From assembly GCA_947628165.1 (NCBI GenBank), contig CANQYV010000002.1:1-33574 (forward strand): a stretch of 33,574 nucleotides of DNA. The letters are read 5' to 3'. Made by a program: the position numbers and the translations under genes. The notes under the pieces are model-generated. The model ran no database searches. It had not been told where the DNA came from and was given only the letters and a program-made list of their open reading frames with translations. Position 1 is the first letter of the stretch. Each line of letters starts with the position of its first letter. Below are positions 15,194 through 22,164 of this stretch, piece by piece. Source of the DNA: an uncultured Clostridia bacterium. Its GTDB lineage: Bacteria; Bacillota; Clostridia; Oscillospirales; CAG-272.

Positions 15194-17454
15194 GCACCTG
15201 TGATCCGGAATTCGAGGGCATTCTCCCGCCCCGGCTTTCGGACGACTATGAGATAATCGCAAATCTCAAAAATCACGGAGACAGGCAGACCTTTTTGCTC
15301 CGCAGAAACAGCGACGATGCTTTGTTCGTCCTGAAGCGCGCCGTTGAGGACGTCGAGGATCTCGCCGGAGAATACGAGTTTCTGAAGGAGCTCGGGGGAG
15401 AGGGAATACCCGAGGCCGTTGACTGCTTCACATATGACGGCGCCGTATATCTTCTGCGGGAATACATCAAGGGGCAGACGCTGCTCGACTATATGCAGAA
15501 GCGCGGGGCGCTGCCGCCGGACGAGCTCGTCTCGGTCATGCTCTCCGTCTGCGCGATAGTGAAGCGGCTCCACAGTCATACGCCGCCGATAATACACCGT
15601 GACATAAAGGCGGAAAACATCATCCGCACCGAAAGCGGGGGGCATATCGGCATATACCTGATCGATTTCGGCATAGCGCGGCGGTATGACCCCGAAACTC
15701 AGCAGGACACGCATGTGCTCGGGACGCCGCTCTATTCCCCGCCGGAGCAGTACGGCTACAGGCAGACGGACACACGCTCCGATATATATTCGATGGGAGT
15801 GCTGATGCACGAGCTTCTGACAGGAGAGTCAGAGCTCGGTCACGGTGCGGGGGACGCTGCGATCGCGGAAATAATCGACAAATGCACCCGTTTTGACCCA
15901 AACGACAGATACGGCAGCGTTGAAGCGCTTGAACGTGACCTTTCGGCGCTGACATCCAAGCGGCGGCGCACCGTTTTGATCACGGCGGTCATCATCGCCG
16001 CGGCAATTGCCGTCGTTGCCGCAACAGCGGTCTGCGTGAATGCAGCGAGGGGGAGAGCGTTTTTCGGGCGCGGCGAGACTTCTCTAACAGATGCCGCCGG
16101 CAGCGATACGGGTACATATACCGACGCCGCGACAGACGGCGAAACCGAGGATGAAACAGACATTGCAACAGACGCTGCCACGGACGCCGCCACGGACGCT
16201 GCCACGGACGCTGCCACGGACGCTGCCACGGACGCTGCGACAGACGCCGTCACAGACGCCGCGACGGACGCCGTCACAGACGCAGTCACTGATGCTGTTA
16301 CAGGCGCTGTCACAGGCGCTGTTACGAGCGCTGTCACAGACGCTGTTACGGATGCCGTTACAGACGCTGTCACGGATGCCGTCACTGACGCAGTCACAGA
16401 CGCCGGGGCAGGCGGGACCCCCGAAATACCACCGGACGCTGAGACGCGCTATACATTTGCAAGCCCCGAGATAGAGGCGGAGGTGTGCCGCATACTGGGG
16501 CTTTCGCCGGGCAATGTCACATACGGGGACCTCGAACGCGTTGAGAAGCTGCTTATGTGCGGCGACAAGTCTTTTGAAAACTGGAACGATATGACGGTGA
16601 ACGGCGAGACGATCACGATCGGCACGGAAAATGTCGAAGTGAACGGAACGGCAGACACGCTTGCCGATATCGCCTTTATGCCGAATCTGAAAATGCTCGC
16701 GGTCTGCGACCAGAATATAAGCGATCTGTCGCCCCTTCGCGGCAGCGGGATCGAATATCTGGCGCTTCACGGCAACAATATAAGCGACATCTCCCCGCTC
16801 GCGGACATGGAGAAGCTTTTCTACCTTGTGATAAGCGACAACCCTGTGAGCGACATATCGCCGCTGGAAGGGTTGAGGATAGGCGCCCTTGACATCGGCG
16901 CGACGAACGTTTCGGACCTCCGTCCGCTCGCGAAATCGAAGATACTCTACCATATAAATCTCTTTGACAGCCTTGCCGCCCCCGATCTTTCCCCGCTCGT
17001 CTCCGTCGGCACGCTCAACACCGTTATCATCAGCAGGATCTCGAAGGCTCAGTTTTCGGATCTGCGTCGTCTTTCTCAGATCAGGTACCTCTATCTCTGG
17101 CAGGCGGACGGCTTCACTGATTACAGTCAGCTCGCCGCGCTTGACCGTCTCGAGCTGCTCTTAGTCAACACGCCCGGACTTTACTCATTCAACGGGCTTT
17201 CGCAGTTTGACACGCTCAAATATCTCGACGTGCGTACATACGATTCGGCGACCTATGAGCTTCTGACGGTCGACCTCGAGCCGCTGACAAGGTTCAGAGC
17301 GCTTACGGAGCTTTCCATACGCGGCGTAAATATCACGGACCCGGAACCTCTGCGGCGTATGCCGGCGCTCCGAAAAGTCACCTGCACCAAAGAACAGTAC
17401 AGCCTGATAAAAGAAGCGCTGGACGGAACGGGTGTTGAGATCGTAGTGTTCTGA
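15190..17454 (+). CDS. transmembrane Ser/Thr kinase with AVTD-repeat stalk and leucine-rich-repeat ectodomain
   Basis: 754 residues; GTG start overlapping the upstream stop, with GGAGAGGAG about 9 nt before it. The N-terminal Hanks-type kinase (about 20-256) has Lys49, HRD 136-138 with Asn143, DFG 159-161 and PPEQYG, but no clear GxGxxG loop (NLKNHGDRQTFL instead). KRRR (257-260) precedes the membrane span (261-283). Outside lies a stalk of about twenty four-residue units, ATDA then AVTD (326-405). An internalin/SDS22-like LRR domain follows (about 485-754) with repeats such as NISDLSPLRG, NISDISPLAD and PVSDISPLEG. It probably senses a protein or surface ligand through the LRR and signals inward. 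It forms a two-gene unit with the HTH protein, divergent from the seven-gene operon. ATP binding may be unusual because of the loop. Confidence 0.9.
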   Translation: MSTCDPEFEGILPPRLSDDYEIIANLKNHGDRQTFLLRRNSDDALFVLKRAVEDVEDLAGEYEFLKELGGEGIPEAVDCFTYDGAVYLLREYIKGQTLLDYMQKRGALPPDELVSVMLSVCAIVKRLHSHTPPIIHRDIKAENIIRTESGGHIGIYLIDFGIARRYDPETQQDTHVLGTPLYSPPEQYGYRQTDTRSDIYSMGVLMHELLTGESELGHGAGDAAIAEIIDKCTRFDPNDRYGSVEALERDLSALTSKRRRTVLITAVIIAAAIAVVAATAVCVNAARGRAFFGRGETSLTDAAGSDTGTYTDAATDGETEDETDIATDAATDAATDAATDAATDAATDAATDAVTDAATDAVTDAVTDAVTGAVTGAVTSAVTDAVTDAVTDAVTDAVTDAVTDAGAGGTPEIPPDAETRYTFASPEIEAEVCRILGLSPGNVTYGDLERVEKLLMCGDKSFENWNDMTVNGETITIGTENVEVNGTADTLADIAFMPNLKMLAVCDQNISDLSPLRGSGIEYLALHGNNISDISPLADMEKLFYLVISDNPVSDISPLEGLRIGALDIGATNVSDLRPLAKSKILYHINLFDSLAAPDLSPLVSVGTLNTVIISRISKAQFSDLRRLSQIRYLYLWQADGFTDYSQLAALDRLELLLVNTPGLYSFNGLSQFDTLKYLDVRTYDSATYELLTVDLEPLTRFRALTELSIRGVNITDPEPLRRMPALRKVTCTKEQYSLIKEALDGTGVEIVVF
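16165..16404 (+). repeat. in-frame minisatellite: about 20 copies of a 12-bp unit
   Basis: Units of the type GACGCTGCCACG and GACGCTGTCACA encode the ATDA/AVTD stalk. The first units are nearly identical (GACGCTGCCACG), the later ones more varied. Copy number could change by slippage and alter stalk length without breaking the frame. Confidence 0.85.
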
Positions 17455-17600
17455 CGCCGCCGCTGCGTCGGCGCGCTCATGAAGGCTCCGTCCTCGCCGC
17501 TCAATATACGGTCCGTCGGGACATTTGATCATGCGGCAGTCAAAACCGCCGTTCGACTTCTTTGCAGCTTAACTTTGTTCTGCACTCCTTTTACGCATAA

Positions 17601-17650
17601 AAACGCGCCCCTGAAATCATACGAAATCGTCTGACTTCAGGGGCGCGTTT
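17601..17650. terminator. terminator after LRR kinase
   Basis: Perfect 15-bp stem AAACGCGCCCCTGAA / TTCAGGGGCGCGTTT with a 20-nt loop. Confidence 0.8.
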
Positions 17651-17671
17651 CATCGATACTCGCGCCCTGTG

Positions 17672-17712
17672 CCTTTTCTTTGTTTACTGCGACGCAAATT
17701 TTTACGGCAGGG
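17672..17712 (+). repeat. 41-bp direct repeat, left copy, flanking toxin-antitoxin module
   Basis: It begins CCTTTTCTTTGTTTACTGCG and ends TTTTTACGGCAGGG. It matches 18442-18482 at 40 of 41 positions; a degenerate third copy lies at 2052-2079. The core CTGC...GCAG is an imperfect palindrome. Confidence 0.85.
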
Positions 17713-17739
17713 ATTGTTTTGCAAAATGATATCAATAGC

Positions 17740-17768
17740 TTGCGATTTGCTATCAAATGTGGTATACT
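17740..17768 (+). promoter_or_regulatory. toxin-antitoxin promoter with overlapping dyad
   Basis: TTGCGA (17740-17745), a 17-nt spacer and TATACT (17763-17768). ATAGC (17735-17739) and GCTAT (17749-17753) form an inverted repeat over the -35 region, a likely operator for autoregulation by the antitoxin. Confidence 0.7.
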
Positions 17769-17795
17769 ATATTCACCAAACGGGAGGTAAATATC

Positions 17796-18101
17796 ATGTC
17801 AAGAACAACAAGTGTATTTGTACGCGTCGAGCCTGAGATAAAAGAACAGGCGGAATTGATACTCAAGAAGCTCGGCATACCGATGACGAGCGCAGTCAGT
17901 ATGTATCTGAGGCAGATAGTGCTGCAGCAGGGAATACCGTTTGACGTGAAGCTTCCACATACTGCGCCTCTGTCGGTAGGGACGCTCAGCCGCGAACAAT
18001 TTGACGCTGAAATCGAGAAGGGACTGTCTGATCTCGATAGCGGCAAATCTTTTTCGGCTGAAGAAGTCGAAGCCGAAATGAGCAGAGACTATGGCATATG
18101 A
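17796..18101 (+). CDS. RelB/DinJ-family antitoxin
   Basis: 101 residues from the ATG at 17796, which follows CGGGAGGTAAATATC; an upstream in-frame ATG at 17757 lies inside the promoter and is rejected. The ribbon-helix-helix DNA-binding part is typical (TTSVFVRVEPEIKEQAELIL, then MTSAVSMYLRQIVLQQGIPF). The acidic C-terminal tail (LDSGKSFSAEEVEAEMSRD) should wrap and neutralise the toxin. The antitoxin and complex probably repress their own promoter. Its end overlaps the toxin start by 4 bp. Confidence 0.9.
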   Translation: MSRTTSVFVRVEPEIKEQAELILKKLGIPMTSAVSMYLRQIVLQQGIPFDVKLPHTAPLSVGTLSREQFDAEIEKGLSDLDSGKSFSAEEVEAEMSRDYGI

Positions 18102-18427
18102 CCTTTAAAGTAGTATATTCCGGCGCGGCGAAGGACGATTTGCGAAGGATCTATGAGTATATAGCCTTTGAACTGTCAGAACCGCCGGTCGCGTCAAATC
18201 AGGCAAAGCGGATCATGGAGACTGTCCGTTCGCTTGAAGAAATGCCGTCACGCTTTAGGCTTTATGAATCGGAGCCGTGGAGAAGCCGCGGGCTTCATGT
18301 TGTCCCCGTCAATAATTATCTGATTTTCTACATGATCGACGACGAGGCATCTACTGTGAAAATAGTTCGTATAATGTACGGCGGCAGGAACATTAAAACT
18401 CAACTCGAAGAAACCGACGGAATGTGA
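18098..18427 (+). CDS. RelE/ParE-family toxin
   Basis: 109 residues, ATG overlapping the antitoxin stop (ATGA). It has the family pattern: VVYSGAAKDDLRRIYEYIAF near the N-terminus, SLEEMPSRFRLYESEPWRSR in the middle, and VVPVNNYLIFYMID followed by VKIVRIMYGGRNI at the end. RelE-type toxins cut mRNA on the ribosome; ParE-type toxins act on gyrase. The EPWRSRG...VPVNNY pattern is common in chromosomal RelE-like toxins of Clostridia, so mRNA cleavage is likelier, but the sequence alone does not settle it. Full length with no damage, unlike the relic at 1913-2127. Confidence 0.88.
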   Translation: MTFKVVYSGAAKDDLRRIYEYIAFELSEPPVASNQAKRIMETVRSLEEMPSRFRLYESEPWRSRGLHVVPVNNYLIFYMIDDEASTVKIVRIMYGGRNIKTQLEETDGM

Positions 18428-18441
18428 TTTGCTGTCCCACA

Positions 18442-18482
18442 CCTTTTCTTTATTTACTGCGACGCAAATTTTTACGGCAGGG
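18442..18482 (+). repeat. 41-bp direct repeat, right copy
   Basis: Same sequence as 17672-17712 with a single G/A change, in the same orientation, 14 bp after the toxin stop. The two copies are 770 bp apart and bracket the promoter and both genes. Confidence 0.85.
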
Positions 18483-18549
18483 GGACAAATGTGACCGTGC
18501 CGGACGTATATCAGCAATCGGGCAGCCGCGCGCGCATCTCTATATAAAA

Positions 18550-18587
18550 AAACCCGCCTCGGAATCGCAAGATTCCGAGGCGGGTTT
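18550..18587. terminator. bidirectional terminator between toxin and CAP-domain gene
   Basis: Perfect 17-bp stem AAACCCGCCTCGGAATC / GATTCCGAGGCGGGTTT with a GCAA loop and a preceding A-run. It serves the convergent genes on both sides. Confidence 0.88.
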
Positions 18588-18654
18588 GTATAGTTGCAGG
18601 CGCCGTCCCTTTTTCTGCGGAGCAGCATAGTCCATTCCAGAAAGCGCGGGAATA

Positions 18655-20277
18655 TTACACTTTATTTTTCTTGTTATGCAGGCAAATTACGACGATCACG
18701 ACGGCAATTACGGCAAGCAGCAAAACTCCGCTCGCCGCAGCTATCGGTATCCATATTCGGGATGAATTGCCGCCGGAGCCGACAGGCGCCTCTGTTGAGA
18801 CATCGGAGCTGTCGGAAGGGAGTCCGTTTTGGGCGTCGTTATTATCGGAAGGGGGCGTGCTTTTATCATCACTGCTGTCAGGATGACTTTCGCTTGCGGC
18901 ATGATCGCCCGAGCCCTCTGCTGCGGGGGTCTTTTGAGAGGTCTCATCTCGCGGCGTCTCGGGGGAGTCGGTACTTGCCGTGCCGGATGTGTCGGCATTA
19001 GCGGTAGTGTCGGGTGTTGGCCCAACCGATGTTTCCGGCGGCTTATCGGCGGATGTTGTTGAAGGAGCGGTGGTTTCGGACGGCACATGCTTCAAAATTC
19101 TCGTTTCGACGGTTCCGCATACCGTACATGTTCTTGTTTCTGTGCCGTCCTCAGTGGCCGTCGGCGCTTTTGTTGTCACCCAGCTGCCGAATTTATGCTG
19201 ATTTGTTTTCGGTATCGTCTCCGTGACGGTATTGCCGCAAACCCTGCACTTTTTGATTATCGCCCCATCGTCTTTGCAGGTGGCCTGATTAGTGGTTGTT
19301 TCGTAATCATGCTGGACGGAGACGGCTTTTGATACCGTTTTGCCATCGGGGAGTTTAGCCGATATAGTGACGCTGCCGCACGATTTGATCTTTATTTGCC
19401 CGTTTGATACATAAATTAGATTGCCGTCAGATGAGCTCCACTGAATACTTTTTGCAGTATCTTCCGGCAAGATAAGGCCGTCTGTTTTTAAGGGATTTGA
19501 CCAATAATCCTGAAATGTTACCGATGCGGCAACGGAAATTGCATCGGAGCCCTTTATATTATCCGGGCAGAGTATTTCATAGGTGATATATTCATTTTTT
19601 ACATCAAGCGTTTGAATGATCGTTCCCGTTGAACTTCCGCGAGACGTGTCGGGAACCGTTTTTGACATTGAAAATTCACCCGCCGTGGTATTGTGATATC
19701 TTGTGACGTCTGAGCAGAATGTCGCGAGACCCACATAAAGGTGGCGGGGGTCGATCATAGAAGTATAGTGGCCGGTCACGCCGCCGGTATTGCTCACCCA
19801 GTCATTTTTTTCATTATGCCACTGCTCTATGCCGTCCGTCATAGTCTCGCTCCAGTTCCAAGCGATGACCTCGGCATTGCTGCTTATGCCGTTAGGTCCG
19901 CTGAACCAGATGCTTTTTCCGTTCGTTCTCGTATGGTCCATCGTAACGCTCGCTTCCGCTGCGCGGATCCTTGCGATATATTCCAGATCCGCAGACCACT
20001 GTAAAGGCACATAGTCGTCGGGCGTAAGCGGTTTGCCTGACGCCGGGCTTATAACGCCCTCACGGCACGCCTCAAGCCGAATTTCATTGATTCGGTCGAT
20101 GGCATCCTGGATCTGAGTTATATATTTCCCTTCTATACCGAGAAATGTACAGCCGGGACTCGGCTCCGCGGATGTGGTCGGCAGCGTCGAAACCGCACTG
20201 ACTGTGTGCAAAGGCACGATCCCGATAAAAACAGCCGCCGTTACAAGCATCGTCACCGTGAAGATAAATCTTTTCAT
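18655..20277 (-). CDS. secreted CAP/SCP-domain surface protein with C-terminal membrane anchor
   Basis: 540 residues. A signal peptide (about 1-28, MKRFIFTVTMLVTAAVFIGI) precedes a CAP/SCP domain (about 55-215): MDHTRTNG, NAEVIAWNWSE, GHYTSMIDPRHLYVGLATF. Next is an Ig-like bacterial-type segment (about 245-325), then paired Cys motifs (CRVCG and CTVCG, about 340-400) like the ribbon repeats seen in Clostridial surface proteins. A long Ser/Thr/Pro/Asp linker (400-505) leads to one membrane span (about 508-533) and a short basic end (HNKKNKV). No LPxTG motif is seen. It should be anchored in the membrane with the CAP domain outside; bacterial CAP domains have no single settled function. The promoter is a perfect consensus, but the ribosome site before the ATG is weak. 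Confidence 0.82.
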   Translation of the reverse strand: MKRFIFTVTMLVTAAVFIGIVPLHTVSAVSTLPTTSAEPSPGCTFLGIEGKYITQIQDAIDRINEIRLEACREGVISPASGKPLTPDDYVPLQWSADLEYIARIRAAEASVTMDHTRTNGKSIWFSGPNGISSNAEVIAWNWSETMTDGIEQWHNEKNDWVSNTGGVTGHYTSMIDPRHLYVGLATFCSDVTRYHNTTAGEFSMSKTVPDTSRGSSTGTIIQTLDVKNEYITYEILCPDNIKGSDAISVAASVTFQDYWSNPLKTDGLILPEDTAKSIQWSSSDGNLIYVSNGQIKIKSCGSVTISAKLPDGKTVSKAVSVQHDYETTTNQATCKDDGAIIKKCRVCGNTVTETIPKTNQHKFGSWVTTKAPTATEDGTETRTCTVCGTVETRILKHVPSETTAPSTTSADKPPETSVGPTPDTTANADTSGTASTDSPETPRDETSQKTPAAEGSGDHAASESHPDSSDDKSTPPSDNNDAQNGLPSDSSDVSTEAPVGSGGNSSRIWIPIAAASGVLLLAVIAVVIVVICLHNKKNKV

Positions 20278-20448
20278 CTATCATACTTCAGTTTGAAAAA
20301 TAAAATATTTCAAAAAATCATTTTCAATCTCACTGTCTTTGCTTTTCCGTAAAACGACAAATCAAACCTCTGCGCAGACAGGAGGATATCCTTTTATTTT
20401 CGGCCTTTTACATAAAAAATTCGACAGACAAGCATTTTTTATAATAGT

Positions 20449-20477
20449 ATTATATTCCGGTCAAGTTTTACTGTCAA
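20449..20477 (-). promoter_or_regulatory. perfect consensus promoter for CAP-domain gene
   Basis: Minus strand TTGACA (20472-20477), a 17-nt spacer and TATAAT (20449-20454), giving a leader of about 165 nt to the ATG at 20277. The leader holds no clear structure that I can identify. Confidence 0.75.
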
Positions 20478-20577
20478 GATTATCACGCAAAATCCCATCC
20501 TCCGAGGATTGAAATTGTATCTGCATCTGTTAGTAATTTATAATCTTATCGTCGAGCCCCCGCGGGGGTGCGGGCAT

Positions 20578-20655
20578 AAAAAATGAGCGTCGGCAATTCG
20601 ACGCTCACGGGGCAAAGGAACACCGGGCTTTGTGCTGCTACCGTCCCCTAGCCAC
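20578..20655 (-). ncRNA. candidate small RNA (about 78 nt) with own promoter and terminator
   Basis: The transcript would begin near 20653-20657 and end in the terminator hairpin TGAGCGTCG-AATTG-like loop-CGACGCTCA (20584-20607), followed by six T residues (20578-20583) on the minus strand. The 5' part contains GGCTAGGGGACGG, ACAAAGCCCGG and GTTCCTTTGCCCC, whose GGGGAC / GTTCC / GCCCC strings can pair. It lacks the conserved sequences of SRP RNA and tmRNA, and its length does not fit 6S RNA. I do not recognise the family. It has no ribosome site or convincing reading frame. Confidence 0.55.
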
Positions 20656-20659
20656 ATAC

Positions 20660-20688
20660 AGTATATGACGATCTGCGTTGTTTGTCAA
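20660..20688 (-). promoter_or_regulatory. consensus promoter for the candidate small RNA
   Basis: Minus strand TTGACA (20683-20688), a 17-nt spacer and TATACT (20660-20665), directly downstream of the enolase terminator and hence independent of enolase. Confidence 0.7.
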
Positions 20689-20700
20689 GCATACACAAGA

Positions 20701-20738
20701 CAAAAGCTGCCTCGGAATTGCTTCCGGGGCAGCTTTTG
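20701..20738 (-). terminator. enolase terminator
   Basis: Stem CAAAAGCTGCCCCGGAA / TTCCGAGGCAGCTTTTG (minus-strand reading, one weak position), 8 bp after the enolase stop. Confidence 0.82.
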
Positions 20739-20746
20739 TACCCGTT

Positions 20747-22021
20747 TCAGTACATCGACCGATTCATTTCCGCCTCTATCTCTATCAGGCGGTTGTATTT
20801 CGCCGTTCGCTCGGCGCGGCACGGCGCGCCTGTCTTTATAAACTCGGCGCGGACGCCGACGGAGAGGTCGGCGATAAAGCCGTCCTCCGTTTCGCCCGAG
20901 CGGTGCGATACTATGATGCGGTATCCCGCGCCGCGCGCGGACGCTATCGCTTCGAGCGTTTCGGTGACGGTCCCCGCCTGATTCGGTTTTATGAGCACCG
21001 CGTTCGCGCGGCCGGTTTTGATGCCTTCCTCGATTCTGCCGCGATTCGTTACAAAAAGGTCGTCGCCGACGAGCATCAGCTCACCGCCGAGCGCCTCAGT
21101 CATCGCGCTCCAGCCGTCGCCGTCGTCCTCGCCGAGGCCGTCCTCTATCGAGAAAAGCGGGTATTTGCGGCGCAGTCCGCGGTACCAGAGAATGAGCTCC
21201 TCCGCGGTCATGACGCCGCCGCGCTTCGGCATGCGGTAGACGCCGCGCTCCTCACCCGCCCATTCGCTCGCGGCGACGTCGAGCGCGAGCATGACGCTGC
21301 CGCCGTGACCGGCTCTTTCCGCCGCCTCGAGGATGAGGCGCAGCGCCTCCTCGTCCTCATCGAGCGACGGCGCAAAGCCGCCCTCGTCGCCGACGCCTGT
21401 CGAAAGCGCGCGCTCGCTGAGGATCGCGCCGAGCGCACGGTAGACCTCGGCGCCCGTCCTTACGGCCTCCGCCGCGCCGTCGGCGCCCACGGGGACGAGC
21501 ATGAATTCCTGTATATCGACGTTGTTTTTCGCGTGCGCGCCGCCGTTTAAAATATTCATCATCGGACACGGCATCCGCACGCCCGACGAGGCGACGCCGC
21601 CGATATAGGCGTAAAGCGGCATTCCGTAAAAATCGGCGCAGGCGCGCAGGTATGCAATTGATGTCGGCAGGATCGCGTTTGCGCCGAGCCTTTCCTTTGA
21701 AGCGGTGCCGTCGAGCTCGCAGAGCAGCGCGTCTATCGCGCGCTGGCCGCGCCTTTCGGTGCCGCGCAGCGCGTCCGAAATGACGGTGTTCACTGCGCTG
21801 ACGGCGTCTCTGACGCCGCGCCCGAAATAGCGGTCCTTCTCGCCGTCCCGCCTTTCGTGAGCCTCATATTTTCCCGTCGACGCGCCGGAGGGCGCATCTC
21901 CCGTTCCGCGCGAGCCGTCGGCGAGCGTGACGGCGGCGCGGACAGTCGGCGTCCCGCGGGAGTCTATTATCTCCGTTGCCGCGACGGAGTCTATCTTCGG
22001 AAGTGTGTGCCTTATTTCCAT
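20747..22021 (-). CDS. eno: enolase
   Basis: 424 residues; the ATG at 22021 follows GAGGACAAAGAGAA. Enolase interconverts 2-phosphoglycerate and phosphoenolpyruvate in cytoplasmic glycolysis. The known active-site features are all present: PSGASTG, the His in NGGAHAKNN, Glu in DIQEFM, Glu in GDEGGFAP, Asp in ALDVAASEW, Glu in IEDGL, Asp in VGDDLFVT, Lys in LIKPNQAG, and SHRSGET followed by KTGAP. Some positions differ from the common form (IKPNQAG rather than IKVNQIG; AHAKNN rather than KHADNT), so it is a divergent member, perhaps a second enolase. It stands alone, divergent from the spore hydrolase gene. Confidence 0.93.
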   Translation of the reverse strand: MEIRHTLPKIDSVAATEIIDSRGTPTVRAAVTLADGSRGTGDAPSGASTGKYEAHERRDGEKDRYFGRGVRDAVSAVNTVISDALRGTERRGQRAIDALLCELDGTASKERLGANAILPTSIAYLRACADFYGMPLYAYIGGVASSGVRMPCPMMNILNGGAHAKNNVDIQEFMLVPVGADGAAEAVRTGAEVYRALGAILSERALSTGVGDEGGFAPSLDEDEEALRLILEAAERAGHGGSVMLALDVAASEWAGEERGVYRMPKRGGVMTAEELILWYRGLRRKYPLFSIEDGLGEDDGDGWSAMTEALGGELMLVGDDLFVTNRGRIEEGIKTGRANAVLIKPNQAGTVTETLEAIASARGAGYRIIVSHRSGETEDGFIADLSVGVRAEFIKTGAPCRAERTAKYNRLIEIEAEMNRSMY

Positions 22022-22065
22022 TTCTCTTTGTCCTCGTCTTTCTCTTTTTGATATTTTCCGCCCGC

Positions 22066-22100
22066 GCCCCGCAGGTTATTCACGCCGGCGGGGCTTTTTT
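22066..22100 (+). terminator. terminator-like hairpin between divergent genes
   Basis: Stem GCCCCGC / GCGGGGC (22066-22072, 22088-22094) followed by six T residues on the plus strand. It lies in the divergent gap, 65 bp before the sleL-like start, where no plus-strand gene precedes it. It may act as an attenuator or be left over from an earlier arrangement. Confidence 0.55.
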
Positions 22101-22164
22101 GTGTCGGACGCACGGGATGGGGCATAGAATGGAAACAAAACACTGAAAAAAAGGAGTTTAAGGA

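Noticed and set aside
16165-16404. CRISPR-like array
   Set aside because: Units are 12 bp, contiguous and in frame, with no spacers.
16084-16953. Open frames of 289 and 185 codons opposite the kinase stalk
   Set aside because: They are produced by the 12-bp repeat, which stays open in several frames.
20578-20655. SRP RNA, tmRNA or 6S identity for the small RNA
   Set aside because: The conserved SRP loop, the tmRNA tRNA-like ends and the 6S length are all absent.
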